Below are positions 20,809-32,225 of a DNA stretch of 64,000 nt, piece after piece. The position numbers and the translations under genes are program-made. The stretch's first letter is position 1. Each line of letters begins with the position of its first letter. The notes below the pieces were generated by a model. The model saw only the letters and a list, made by a program, of their open reading frames with translations, searched no databases and was not told where the DNA came from. The stretch comes from Reticulitermes lucifugus (lineage: Eukaryota > Arthropoda > Insecta > Blattodea > Rhinotermitidae): the NCBI GenBank assembly GCA_026260175.1, contig JAKCWW010000308.1:54679-118678 (forward strand). The letters are read 5' to 3'.

Positions 20809-21699
20809 TTTCTGATAAAAAAATATATTCCCCAAAATATATTTCTGATTAACGGTCCATCTGTTGGTCTATTCATACATCACAACGGGATGTCTCACAT
20901 GTATTCCGAACGCAAAACACAAACGAGTGCGACGGAGAACAGTGAAGAAAGTGAGTTACAATTGGTAACGCAAGTGCTGGTAACATTTCTTTTGTTGTAA
21001 AAACGAACATGGAAATTACAGGCAATGCTGTAAGCTGAATAGCATGAATGCTGGAAGAGAAAATATGAGGCGTCGGCTTGCCTGCAACGTTTTACTGGGC
21101 AGGCAAGTAACATCCGCGGTGTATCACATCCTCCGTTGCATTTCAGGTCTGCATCTTCAACTGCACCATCTGAACCACTTAATACTGAAGAATCGACTGC
21201 CAAACAAATACTCCACCTTCAGCCTGTTCCAGCCCTTCCACATTTAAAATGTGTTAATTCTTAATTTAAGAACCCTTTAATGACTTACATTTTATACATT
21301 TTCTTTGTTTCTTTCTAGTATTATATAGTTACATACCGCTCTTGTGGCTTAATGTAAGAGAATTAAGTGTATTAGCAAAAATATTTACTGTAACCTTGAA
21401 AGGTCGAAATTTTTTCAGTTCGGGAACGCAGCTCTGATTGATACAGTGCTGGTAAGTGCAGCAGGAGAGATGTTACAATAAATTTCAGCGAAAGAGAGTG
21501 TTAGCGATTGAAAAAAAAACATACAGCATTATATATTGGGTAAACAAGAACAGGGGTACTAAAACGTAGAGCTTCTGCAAACGTAGTACCAAACTGTACA
21601 AAATTATCAGAAGTCGAAAATACGGGGTAGAATTTTAAGTTATTAAAAAAGATTCAAGGATTTAAATACTTAATGCTACTCACATCCCGTGCAGTTGCC
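20809..21699. other. No feature recognised
   Basis: A 102-codon minus-strand frame (20895-21203) and a 67-codon plus-strand frame (21044-21247) overlap, and neither shows a domain I recognise. Confidence 0.4.
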
Positions 21700-21756
21700 T
21701 TGCATATACATATTCTACTTCCAACTACTGCACGGAGCAATTTTTACGCTCCTACT

Positions 21757-21795
21757 ACATGTTTCGGCTACGTATTTTAGCCATAATCATGGAGA
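21757..21795 (-). ncRNA. Hammerhead-like motif, left arm of foldback (decayed)
   Basis: On the minus strand: ATGATTA in place of CTGANGA, T, GGCTA/TAGCC stem, GAA, palindromic ACATGT, A. The flank can form three or four pairs. Two core changes make it probably dead. Confidence 0.25.
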
Positions 21796-21858
21796 CACAG
21801 TATTACAAATACATTGCCGACGTACAATACGCTGCTTATGATTTTGTAATATTTTTAT

Positions 21859-21900
21859 CCCTGATGGTGGCTACAATACGTAGCCGAAACATGTGTGAGA
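21859..21900 (+). ncRNA. Hammerhead-like motif, right arm of foldback
   Basis: CTGATGG (21861-21867; one change from CTGANGA), T, GGCTAC (21869-21874) pairing perfectly with GTAGCC (21880-21885), GAA (21886-21888), palindromic ACATGT (21889-21894). The following base is G, which a hammerhead would not cleave after, so this copy is likely inactive. Confidence 0.3.
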
Positions 21901-21948
21901 GTAGCAGTTGCTTGGTGCAGTATTTGGAAGTAAAACTTGTATGTGATT

Positions 21949-22924
21949 TAAGAATTGTTGAGCAATGTAAGATAAGTGTTGTTTATAACAAGCAGGGACA
22001 CTATAAAGGAATTGTAGTAGTCTACTTAGTTAATTTTGAATTATAAATGGGAAAGAGGCCAAATAAATTACGATAACGAACAATAATACTGAAAATTTAC
22101 ACCTGACACTGAAATTAACCAACTGCCAAATATATTTTAACTAGTTAGAAGATAGCTGCTGAGAATGATGAAAATGTAAGCGTCGAAGCATGTAAGACTG
22201 GTAAATGGTTACAACTTGTACAGAATTCTGAAAGTCTCAATGAATTTGTTATAGCAAAGCCACACCCTATGCAAAAATAATATTGTAAAGTAATAATAAT
22301 TATAATATCCATTTATCGAGTTCTGCCTCACCATACAATGCATGTTTCTTGGAACTCCCCTTTGAAGAACCCTGGGTTGTCATGATGGTAAGCTCCTCTC
22401 TATTAACTGTATGTAGGGTTTTTACTTTACTTAAGCACTCAGTTTACTTTGTTTAAGTATCTTTCAAGAACTCTAAAAAATGTTTCATTTGTACAGATTA
22501 ATATTTTCTTATAATCTACCTCCTCGTTCACGTCCAGCAACCTTCCATCTTCCATTTTTTTCTGGACAGATCAACAATTCATGTCAACATCCTATTGAAA
22601 TAAGCATAAAAATAATCTCCCTTTATTGTCCTCTCATTCTCCACACTCCTGCTAACAATTAAGCTACCCCGCTACTTTCTTTCCTAGAACTGAATTCTAT
22701 ATACGATATCTTGATTTAACCTAAATTCTTATCTTGATGCAGCACTAATAAACTCTTGTCCGACAGTTTTGCAGTCATGATCTGCCTGTCTGCGTCATTA
22801 CATCTTACTATTGTCGGTTTACTTATTCCTCTGAAATAATATTCCTGTTTAATCTGCTACACAACTGCGAGGGCAAGACTCTCCATTTCCTTGTTCATCA
22901 CTTTAATGAAATTTCTCACAATCT
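21949..22924. other. No feature recognised, possibly LINE-derived
   Basis: Lies downstream, on the minus strand, of the LINE remnant at 23000-23575 and may hold its decayed 3' part, but I cannot read a convincing peptide. The 60-codon frame at 22480-22662 (plus) is unrecognised. Confidence 0.35.
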
Positions 22925-22926
22925 TA

Positions 22927-22961
<35 letters not shown>

Positions 22962-22962
22962 T
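22925..22962. repeat. (TTA)n microsatellite
   Basis: About 12 ATT/TTA triplets. They give the poly-leucine run in the 130-codon frame at 22891-23283, which is therefore suspect. Confidence 0.95.
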
Positions 22963-22999
22963 ACTGCAATTAGGTTTTCACCCGGTGGCAGTAGTCCTT

Positions 23000-23575
23000 A
23001 CACTAGTACACACAATACACATTCATATAACTGCTTCACCGGTTCTTCCGTATTTATATGGATACATTTAACCCTTTGCCTGTATTTTAGTGTCAGTCAC
23101 ACAATCTTACGTTTCATGTTCTCTGTACCAAGTTTCATTTCCTTATATCCATGTGCTGCACAAATCGGTAGCCGCATCGTTCTTACAAAATCTAACATGC
23201 ATATTGTCTATTTCTTTCCATATCTCATTTATCCCCATATTTCTATTCTGTACCTAATTTTAGATTCACACCCCATTTCATAAATACTTTTCAATGTATT
23301 TACATTCATATTGGGGGTTACTCTACACGATTGTCTACAGCTGCGAGAGTTTTGTATTCTTTTGATTTGCTAATGAGTTTTGCTTATTCAATTTCCCAGA
23401 GTTTTCCAAAACTACTCCAAATTTCAAATTTATCTACTACCTCGACATTCTGTCCGTTCATCCTTCTTCATTCCGTTACCTTTAATTTTCCTACTTTCTT
23501 CAAAACAATAATTTTAAATTTGTGCCTATTGCATTTCAAAAACCTCGTCGTTGGTAAATGGTAAATTGTACATTA
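23000..23575 (-). pseudogene. LINE reverse-transcriptase C-terminal remnant
   Basis: Read on the minus strand from about 23540 it gives CNRHKFKIIVLKKVGKLKV, then MNGQNVEVVDKFE (near 23420-23460), LAAVDNRVE, IYEMGCESKIRYRIEIWG (23232-23287), and PICAAHGYKEMKLG in another frame. This order (NGQ.IE.V..F.YLG, then IYE..CESK..YG.E.WG) is the end of the palm and the thumb of LINE reverse transcriptases. At least three stops and several frameshifts break it. The YLGV residues that should follow DKFE are already altered to IWSS. A plus-strand frame of 130 codons at 22891-23283 and another at 23331-23564 are antisense shadows. Confidence 0.7.
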
Positions 23576-25067
23576 TAGAGTAAATGACTACAATATCTAC
23601 GTGCAAATGAACAACTGTGCATAAAACTATTTTATACGACTCAACTAGTACTGTTTGCATCCAAACATCTTCTCTTCAGTTTTAGTAGTTAGTCCGAAAA
23701 TACGAAGTGAAGATACGTCTTAGAATCCAATACTTATTTTAATACGAATTACATCACCTAATCTCAATAACGTGAGAATATCTGTAAAGACAGCTACATT
23801 TATACTGATACACTCTATTTGTTACAGTAACAAGACGCACTAAATGGTGCTGCTGTTTAGAGTATGTGCTGCTGTAGAGGAACACACTCTAACACCGACT
23901 GAAGCACACTCTCCAGAATGCCAACTTCTGCATCAATTGGTAACTACTTGCTAAAATCTATAGCTACAGAGTAGGAAGTATTAGCCTCTGTCTTCAAAAT
24001 GGATTCCATAGTCATAATCTATATGTACAGAATAATTTATAATATTTTACACCAAACTTGCTTGGCGATTCTACTACCCTTATATTATCGCATGACGTGT
24101 ATAAATCACACTTTTCTTTATACAAGAACAGGCCTTAACTTCTACAAACATACATAAAAATGTAAAGACTGAGTTTCAGGGGAAAGAAGATGGTGCTATT
24201 TTTAGCTGGGCTGTGAAGATCCGGCACTCATAACAGTAGCAGAGCTCTGCTGGTGCGCGCTTTATTATAAACTGGGATGATGGCGTCATATTGCGGTTGT
24301 TACGCTTGTCCTGAAGCACTTGTTGGAACGGAACCCAAATAATCAAAGTAAATTTTTGTCTTGAAAATTCAGCAGATTTATAGTACAGTGTGAAAACCAA
24401 CAAACTCACCATGGTTACAAAATCTTTACTTTCACAATATTACGTGATTTTCTCTCGGATCATACGAACACAAAAAGGTTAATTCTGTTTTGCGAAATCA
24501 TCGGCGCTTATTGTGACAATCATATGAAATACACAAACACAATCTGCAAGCAAAATTCTGACTGATAAAGAAGTCGGTATATTTAATAACAGCTGTTTTG
24601 AAAGGTTAAAGTTCATCTAGGTTTTTGTCTTCCTACAGATGGAGTCACGAAATTGTTTTGTTTGTCTGACACCTTTCATTCTTCTGACATTGTCCGAACT
24701 GTAGTTTCTTAAAGTTCATACACAACATATACACAAAAATTAAGTCAGCATTTCTGATGAGCACACACATCAGTAACTAATGATGTAATATTCTTGAGGT
24801 ACATACACAACTTTAACTACTAATAACAAAGAAGCACTTATGTGCATAAAGAATTGAATCAATTTTATCTGAAGGTTCATAAAACACATAGGCTACATAA
24901 AGGTGTAAATCAAGTCAACTCTGAACAAGTGCATCACTGTTCTCGTATATGAGTGATGTTTAATATGTAAAGTTCCCTAGACTGTAACTTTGTGTTAATG
25001 GAGCATTTTATTTTTCGATAGAAGGTAACACTTTCAGCAGTGGTAAGATGCAACACATGGCGCAAGA
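23576..25067. other. Anonymous stretch
   Basis: No feature recognised. A 78-codon minus-strand frame at 24176-24412 has no known motif. Confidence 0.5.
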
Positions 25068-25094
25068 GTCAGTCAGTCAGTCAGACAGACAGAC
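25068..25094. repeat. (GTCA)n/(GACA)n microsatellite
   Basis: AGTCAGTCAGTCAGTCAGAC switching to GACAGACA. Confidence 0.9.
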
Positions 25095-25149
25095 ACCATT
25101 CATGGACAAGTTGATGTGTAACGACAACGACACTAGAAAATTGGCCCCA

Positions 25150-25600
25150 TAAAGAAGTTCGTAGTGTATTCGGTTTCTATGTCCCAAACATTTTCCCTCA
25201 TCGAAATTCATCGCCAACTGATACAGGTGTATGGTGATGACCTAATGAGAGTGAAGCATACCAAAGGATGAAGCCGTGTGTTCGAAAATTGAGGAAAGGG
25301 CATCCATAATTATGATCCCACCGTAAGGTCCAGCAAAACTGTTAAATATGAAAGCACCACGTAAGTAGGAAATGATTTTGGAAAACCGATAGATCACTAT
25401 TTGTTTTGAACCGCTGAAGCAACATTTAAAACGTCGTCGATTCCACAATAATGAGAAAATATAAATGGCTACTCCTTAAAGTTTATGAGCGCAACAGACC
25501 GATTTCTACTGGGACGAAATTTTTAATCTCGTGCCATGATGGGACAAATACATCAATGTGTAGAAGGGTTGTGCTAAAAACAATATTTAAATGAAATGAA
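25150..25600 (+). pseudogene. mariner transposase remnant with internal deletion
   Basis: 25154-25183 reads EVRSVFGFYV, and after a frameshift EIHRQLIQVYGDDLMRVKH from 25203. Together these are the N-terminal helix-turn-helix of a mariner transposase. After about 100 unreadable bases, 25408-25440 reads EPLKQHLKRRR and 25495-25557 reads TDFYWDEIFNLVP, stop, WDKYINV, which is the C-terminus. A complete mariner transposase is about 345 residues. Here the part with the catalytic DD34D triad is missing, leaving about 450 bases, with several stops. The element cannot mobilise itself. Inverted terminal repeats were not found. The 68-codon minus-strand frame (25242-25448) is antisense to it. Confidence 0.8.
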
Positions 25601-26095
25601 TGAGCTGAATTTAAAATTACAATACAACTTGATTATTTAACATCCTTATTTTTCTGTTGTTATTTTATGAATGCTGGCAAGTGTTCACAAACAGAATTAA
25701 TGACTACAGTAAATGCTTGTTCTTGTAATGTCCAAGTGTTAATATATGGTATGTTGATAGCAGACTATGGCAGTATTAGGAGCAGTTAAACACAGGAACA
25801 TCAGGTGATAGTAATAAACAATGCTGGAAGCTACGCTTGAGTCGTTAGTGTTGCAATTAAGTTCAGTAACTTGGTACAGTATGGTAAAAAATATTTGTAA
25901 ATTTAGTATTAAAGTATATGAAGTCTTGCCCAGTAAACTTCTATAGAACTCTGACGATGGTATATCACATTTCTCATCATTCAATATGCCAGAATTTCTA
26001 GCCCCTCTATCTACTTTCTGATGAGATATGGCTGTCACAGACAGATTAACACTCTCACATATACAGCTTTATTTTATCACACCATAAAAATAAGG
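25601..26095. other. No feature recognised
   Basis: A 99-codon minus-strand frame (25739-26038) has no motif I know. Confidence 0.4.
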
Positions 26096-26335
26096 TAAAG
26101 GTAAAGCAATCCCATTACAGGCCTAAACAGGCCCTTAGGGTTCCAGGAGTTTGAGGCTCCCAGATTTCTAGACAATCGGCACATGAAAGTGGTAAGGTTG
26201 TCAGNNNNNNNNNNNNNNNNNNNNNNNNNNNNNNNNNNNNNNNNNNNNNNNNNNNNNNNNCCGGAAGGATTATGACAATGAAAAATTCCAATGACACCAT
26301 CGGGAATCGAACCCGCGACCTTCGGTCTTGTAGCG
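26096..26335 (-). mobile_element. tRNA-derived SINE interrupted by the assembly gap
   Basis: On the minus strand the right end reads GGTCGCGGGTTCGATTCCCG (B box, about 26300-26319), and the left end finishes with ATGGGATTGCTTTACCTTTA, the TTTACC-type tail shared by several SINEs here. The A box should lie near 26335-26345 but is unclear. The 138-codon minus-strand frame 26077-26493 is this SINE read through the gap. Confidence 0.75.
26205..26260. other. Assembly gap, 56 N
   Basis: Run of N inside the SINE at 26096-26335. The true length is unknown. Confidence 1.
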
Positions 26336-26809
26336 AAATAAGGCCAATTCTTAAAGCGAAAGTGTACGAAAACAGGTTTATGCTCTTTTACACACCACCC
26401 TGTAACATAATTAAGTTTTTTCATAACATAAATGAAGCTGCTCCAATTTTGCGTCGTCACGCCCCGTTGATCGATTTTGATTATATTTGGCATATTTCAT
26501 AGGTGTTCTAAAAGTTTCGAAATTTGTAGCTCCCACCTTTGTTCCTGATAATTTATGGCTGCCAAAGTCAGAATATACAGACATATTTTATTCTACAGAA
26601 TTTTAAAGGTTACGCCATGTTCCAACAGATAGCAATCTTGACAAGACTGTGAGAATTTCGCATATTCACTTATGGCACATTTGAAGATGCTGCAAGTATT
26701 GCAGTTTATAAGGCCTCGTCTTCTGCGAGAACTAGAACATAATGTTTAGAAAGGAATTTGAAAGAAGTTATTGTGGTCTAATATTATATATTATTTTGGT
26801 ATTTTTCTG
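26336..26809. other. No feature recognised
   Basis: Unmatched sequence between two SINE remnants. Confidence 0.45.
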
Positions 26810-26940
26810 GGGTGAACGAAAAAAACTACGAAAAATATCTGTCAGAATGGCTGACATCCATTTAGAGATTTGATTCCGGGACCTCCGAATATGAAGCAGC
26901 AGTGCTGCCAACTATCTTAATATTTGAATTTGCAAACATG
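26810..26940 (-). mobile_element. SINE remnant (family D)
   Basis: GAACGAAAAAAACTACGAAA, TGGCTGACATCC, GATTTGATTCCGGGACCTCC and TGAAGCAGCAGTGCTGCCAA follow the order of 37280-37440 and 58160-58315. The B box on the minus strand is decayed. Confidence 0.6.
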
Positions 26941-27944
26941 CAACTTCTGAAACAGAATATAAATAAATGCAATTTCTTAGGCACACCACTGATATTCCAC
27001 AAAATAATGGGCACTGTCTAAGCGACCCAGGCCACTTGTCTGCTCATCCGTTAGGACGGAGACATCAGGGCCAACAAGTGAAAAAATCTTAGTATATATT
27101 CGTTACAACACTGTATTTCTTGCTCTTTCATTGCATTTCTCTAGAGATGAGTAAGAGAAAATAATATCTTGTGTACGCAATTTATCATACAATATAAGGT
27201 ACAGTATTTATATGCGTCTATGTTATGAAACGAGACTGGTGCAAAGAAAAGAACGGCGTGCATAGGCGCGCTCTCTTGCGAATAAATATCTGGCGGGTAG
27301 AAATTTTGTCTAATGGGTGAACTGAGCCAAGATTTTGTGACCACTGCTTATAGCACATTATGTTTCGCTCATTTCCTCCATATCAATTTTCTTCTTACAC
27401 ACAGCTCTACACAATCGTTATGTGAAACACAAAAACAATATGAGGTTTCGTTGACGTAGAACGAAAACCGTTATGTAAAACACAACAGATTGAGCTTCAC
27501 AGAACATTTATAAATACCACGCAACGTAAATGTTTTTCTAAATACAATGTTAAAAGTCTTATAAAGGAAGGCGAGAAACAGAATTAATAGTTTGGTTGTG
27601 TGTTCTCTAACTCAGTGTCTAAGATCTTCCTTATAAAAGTTTTGGTCAAGGATATTCCTGCTTTTATGCAGATCGAATAAACATCGCTGTGATTACAAAT
27701 GCCCGCCACTGGACTTACGGGCCAGCGTAATGTACTTTCACACCTTCAATCTTTAGGGCACATTTTAATATTACCCTCCAATTTAGTCTAGGGCCCACAA
27801 GTAATCCATTTACTTCAGATTACACGAAACCAATTTTGAATGCGTTTTCTATTTTCTCTTCATATCTATTACACGCTCCGCATATCTACTCAACTTGTGT
27901 TATTTCACTACTTTGTAAATTTCTAAGATTATACATATCGTCAG
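26941..27944. other. No feature recognised
   Basis: AT-rich. The minus-strand frame at 27141-27344 (67 codons) is unrecognised. The plus-strand frame at 27836-28060 runs into a SINE. Confidence 0.45.
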
Positions 27945-28137
27945 TGATAGATGAAGGAATGTGTATTGGGCATTGGCATAGTGATAGTGACAAGGAAAAA
28001 CCGAAGTGCTCGGAGATAAACTTGTCCCAGGGCCACTTTATCAACCTCAAAACCCGCTAGGACTGATCTGGGATTAAACCTAGGCTTCCGCGTTAAGAAG
28101 CCGGAGACTAAACGCCTGAACCATTCACGGCTTACAT
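27945..28137 (-). mobile_element. tRNA-derived SINE (family C), near full length
   Basis: Minus strand: TGGTTCAGGCGTTTAGTCTC (A-box region, about 28105-28124), CCTAGGTTTAATCCCAG (decayed B box, about 28070-28086), then GTGGCCCTGGGACAAGTTTA, TCCGAGCACTTCGGTTTTTC and CTTGTCACTATCACTATGCC. The last blocks match the tail of the 55225 copy. Confidence 0.75.
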
Positions 28138-29713
28138 TTGATAATTCTTTGCTTAATTATTCTGACAATTTCAGCTAAAAATAAGAATTATGAACGCTCA
28201 CATTACGTAATTATCTCAAGTTATTTTCATTTAATTTAACTCACGTGGACAGACATGATTTGTTATAACTGTTTTGTAGCTGAGAATTACTGTACTTCTA
28301 AGTATTCATACAGGGTGATTCGTGACTTTATATCAGGGTACTTCAGGGCCTTAGACTATTCATGAGGTCATTCGCAGTGACAAATATCGTACGAACACGT
28401 GCTCGACTGTCAGCTGTTCCACAGGTGTGGCTATTTGAAGTTCAAGACGTAACCTAACACATCTGAATAAATAATTCCGTACTTGTAGAATTAACTCGAA
28501 AACAATCTGCAAAGCATAAATATGACCCTCCAAGTCATGGTATGGTTACATACTCAGCTGGAAAAACAACTCAGAATTTGTATCCAAATTAAAGTTTGCA
28601 AATTCGAAGGTTTATTTACAATACAATGTGCAACGTAAAAACATTTTTATGAGAAGAGGTTAGTTATATCTAAATCTCTCTTCAAATTAAACTGCCTAAA
28701 CTCTGACAATCGGGTCCATGCATATATGCCGTTTCTGACTGGGACTGGCCTCACGGATCAGTTTCTGCAGTAATTACATAAAGTAATGAAAGGCACTATC
28801 CAACTATACCAACAAATCTTCCAGAAATGGATTTAAAGTATGATGATGCAATTGGATCTGTATTGACATAGAAACCGCCGCCTATACTAATTCAATGTAT
28901 ACAGAAATGTTTGCAATTATAAGAGGAAAGGGGAAGAGGACTGGGGGAAATAAAACTCCAGGAAAACAGCGCCTGCCGCGAATACTGTGAGGACCAGAAG
29001 ATAATTGAACTGACTGCAATCGACAGATGGCAGCCCACTGAATTAATTGGAAGGTCATTGAAGTGAAGTGACCAGTTGAACATGGTTAAGTACGTACGTA
29101 GATAGGGAGATGTATAGATTCGTATGAGGAGAAGACTATGTGAATGCAGGAAGCAGAACTGCCGCGATGAACAAGAGCGCTGGCGCATGTTTTCACGGAA
29201 ATATAAAAAATTATTCAACAGAAGTATTATGTCAGCCCACGGTCCCTTAATTCACTACAGCACCAGTAAAGCTGATGTAATTTGCGTTCCAAAACCGTAA
29301 CTTGAATTAACACAGCACAAGTAAGCCTACTGGACACAGAAATAAAGAATAAATCTTTGTGTCTGTGGAGATTATAAGTATCTAATTATGGTCCAGTTAA
29401 CACGTTAAATCTGCAACACTCCTAGCCGGAAACTAATGAATACTAAATACACGATAAGTCTAGAATGTTCTTGACGATGGTGAATTACAAAACCTAACAA
29501 CGTTGGAAACTGTTCACCTCTTCCATTTTTAAACACTTTTCTACAGGATCATTCTTCGTCATCGGGTGTAAAACTTCGTAGTCAGTAAATGAAGCAGTGC
29601 CTAAGATTGGCTCTTCCTGAGGATCCATCTGAGTGAGACCCTGTATTCCTCGTGACGGAAACAGACCCAGTTTCCAAAACAATGTTTCTGAAAGAAGGCG
29701 AAAACGAAGGAAA
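28138..29713. other. Anonymous stretch with a possible transposon end
   Basis: At 28313 ATACAGGGTGATTCGTGAC resembles terminal motifs of several DNA transposons, but no matching inverted end was found. A 108-codon minus-strand frame at 28892-29218 and a 79-codon one at 29494-29733 are unrecognised; the latter enters a SINE. Confidence 0.35.
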
Positions 29714-29940
29714 ATGGCTGGACTATGTTCCATGGTGCAACAACCCCTAGTGGGTCAGGTCCTCCTTATTATCTAGGCTTCACGATCACACTCAGTTATA
29801 CACACAACACTCTGTAGGACTCCTCTGGACGAGTGATCGGCCCGTCGAAGAGAACTCTACCTGACAACACACGACAATCACAACAGAGAGACGTCCATAC
29901 CTCTGGCAAGATTCGAACCCGCAATCCCATGGCCAGACTA
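29714..29940 (-). mobile_element. 5'-truncated tRNA-Leu-like SINE (family A) with target-site duplication
   Basis: ATGGCTGGACTA (29714-29725) and ATGGCCAGACTA (29929-29940) are 12-base direct repeats with two mismatches, flanking 29726-29928. Minus strand: the element starts GGGATTGCGGGTTCGAATC just upstream of the B box, lacks the A box, and ends with GGGGTTGTTGCACCATGG. The truncation point lies only a few bases from that of the 15834-16026 copy. Confidence 0.9.
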
Positions 29941-30450
29941 ATAGCCATTCTTATCGAAATACAAGTACACAAAAATTAAGGTCGACAATAAAAAAGACTG
30001 CTGCATAGGCCTTACATTTTCACATATGACCACTGTGTACGTAAACATGACTGACTTCATGTACTGAAATTACACGTACACTCGAAATTTTCCACAATCA
30101 CTGTAACACCCAAATCTTGTAGGAGTCTTCCGTTAAGCAGGAAGGAAACGATTACATCAGCTAGCTGACCTCTCCAACCTATACGCAGATTAATCCCGTT
30201 TCATGGCAAACTGTTGTTCATATCTTGTCAATTTCAAAAGGGACGAACGACTCGTGTGAAGCTACGATGCCATTGTGACGTAAGGGGCCGAAAGCAAGAC
30301 TCGTATAGGACGATAAGTTTCGACCAATACCTTCACATGACCACACCCAATACTCCTTTATTATGACGTAAAGTTTCCACACGACACCTATCCAATTCCG
30401 TATATAAACTAATGTATGTGGAGTACAACCGGACACTACGGTATTTAACT
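29941..30450. other. No feature recognised
   Basis: An 80-codon minus-strand frame (30218-30460) has no known motif. Confidence 0.4.
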
Positions 30451-30498
30451 TCTGGGACACTCCGTTAATTCACCTCTGAGACATTCCAGTAATTCACC
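30451..30498. repeat. 24-bp tandem duplication
   Basis: TCTGGGACACTCCGTTAATT + CACC followed directly by TCTGAGACATTCCAGTAATT + CACC, three mismatches. Confidence 0.9.
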
Positions 30499-31136
30499 TC
30501 TTGCACTGAACTTGTAAGATTGTCATGTTTTCAGTATAATATATCATATTATTGTGTCAAACCATCCACAAGTAGACTTGGAAGTTATTCCTTAAGTGTC
30601 CTAACGGATCCATCAATCAGACTCCGCTCGGTCTACAAGAAGATCCTACCATCAGCTCCCGGGATATAATAACATACGCAGATGGGGAGATTGTGTAGAC
30701 ATAAAGGGGGAAGGCAGGTGACAAACAGGATAGCGTGGGATTATAAGCCTTCGGGAAGATAATTAAAAGGAAGAAAAATATTAGACTGAGAACCGTACAG
30801 GCCCATAATATAGGAAGATATGCACTGTCTATATTCCAGATTGAATATTACCTGTACATTATGCAGAACCTGAAAATGACACTAACAAGAATTTCAAATT
30901 TAGGCGCGTTCGTGTGCGAAAACAACTATTAGCTTCATAATGTCTGTCTTCCTCTGTCCACGTGAAACAACTCGTTTGCCGACGGAGGAATTTCGTTAAG
31001 TTTTATATTGGTTAATTTTAATAATATATGTCTAGAAAGTTCATGTTTGGTTGAAATGGGACAAAAATAACAGACATTGCACATGAAAACCTACGTAAAT
31101 TTATTATTCCTCACCATGATTGGTTTTCATATGTGA
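30499..31136. other. No feature recognised
   Basis: No open frame or repeat that I can match. Confidence 0.45.
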
Positions 31137-31240
31137 GACTGTGTTCTCTGTAAGGTACGAGCTGAGACTAAAGAAACACTTTTTATAAGTTAGACAGTGT
31201 TCTATGTGAGGTACGGACTGATGCTGAAGAAAAAACTGAG
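31137..31240 (+). repeat. Two-unit dispersed repeat (family F), copy 3
   Basis: GTGTTCTCTGTAAGGTACGA (31140) and GTGTTCTATGTGAGGTACGG (31198) are 58 bases apart, each followed by CTGANNCTNAAGAAA. The clearest family F copy; compare 6541-6670 and 136-245. Confidence 0.7.
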
Positions 31241-32139
31241 CAACGAACATAGAGCATAATCGACTTCAAAGGTCGGTTATCGACGTTCAAGGGATTAGAA
31301 TTGTAATTCTCTCCACTTAAGATACGTCGATGGTGATCGGTGGTAAATAGTTCCTAAGACATGAAGAAATCTTATAGTTTGTGTTAAAACACCCGTCGTT
31401 TTCTGGAAAATATTTATAAATTTTATGTTTAAGAAATTAACAGAGCGAAAGCGCCAGAAGTGTGACGCTACGGCCAACATTTTTTAACTTCTTTGTCGAA
31501 TTAAGGAAGATATAAATTACAGTAGCCGTCAAGGTCATTTTGTGTTCTATTATTTGTGACGTTTTCGTGTCCGTGAGTAAGAAGGTTAGCGTCTTATACG
31601 ATGTAACGCAGTTTATATTTACCATAGTATATAGTGTTTTATCCAAGAATAGTATAATAACTACTCATCTAATTGTCTTTCTCTTTCTTCCCTCCCCTTA
31701 TGTTTTCTTCTCTCGCCTTCTCTCTTACATTCCCTTTATTTACATATTTTATGGTTGCTGTATTTTATGTTCAGTACACCGCAGAACTGTGCATAATTTC
31801 ACTGTTATAACAGTAATTTTGTCTAGAATATGTCACCAACATTACATTCAAAGAGAAATGCCATACATAAATAATATACAGTAAATATACTATAATACAC
31901 TGATTTTCTACATTTTCAATGTCCAGAAGACTTTTGTATCAAAGGTTTAAGTGTTTTTTTCATAATCAATAATTTGGACCCTCGAAAAATGTGTGTACGT
32001 AAGGAAATAGAAATGTATCCGATAATGTAACATTTCTACATTGAACAAATCGGCTCCATACATTTTAAACAAATTTAGTATACTACGTGAATGGGAATCA
32101 ACGTTACGTAATAACATACTGCCTTATTTAATAACCTGA
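31241..32139. other. No feature recognised
   Basis: Contains the longest otherwise unexplained plus-strand frame of this part (31540-31884, 114 codons). Its product is hydrophobic because the DNA is T-rich (TTTCTTCCCTCCCC-type tract near 31690). I see no domain and do not call a gene. Confidence 0.4.
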
Positions 32140-32225
32140 AGATGGAGGTAGCGAGTTGCTCTAAAATGTCTGTGTAATATACCACATTACACGAGCGTCA
32201 TAACCCATAAGACATCGTTTAACAA
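32140..32225 (+). repeat. Repeat arm (family E2)
   Basis: CCTGAAGATGGAGGTAGCGA, TTGCTCTAAAATGTC and GCGTCATAACCCATAAGAC match 53330-53430 block by block. CTGAAGA followed by T, a GGAG..CTCT stem and AAAATGTC is a decayed version of the hammerhead-like order seen elsewhere. Confidence 0.55.

Larger units (their letters stand above)
21700..21948. repeat. Foldback element of about 249 bp
   Basis: Outer arms TACTTCCAACTACTGCAC (left) and GTGCAGTATTTGGAAGTA (right) are inverted. Inner arms share CATGTTTCGGCTACGTATT/AATACGTAGCCGAAACATG. The centre is near 21824. Same architecture as 5286-5580, with different sequence apart from the core block. The 95-codon frame at 21759-22046 reads through it and is not a gene. 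Confidence 0.8.

Noticed and set aside
22891-23283. 130-codon hydrophobic frame, possible membrane protein
   Set aside because: The leucine run is a TTA microsatellite, and the rest is antisense to a LINE reverse-transcriptase remnant.
26077-26493. 138-codon frame across the N gap
   Set aside because: The frame exists only because N is read as an unknown residue, and it overlaps a SINE.
31540-31884. 114-codon frame as a membrane protein
   Set aside because: T-rich DNA gives hydrophobic codons by default; no domain, no start context, no repeat or homologue recognised.
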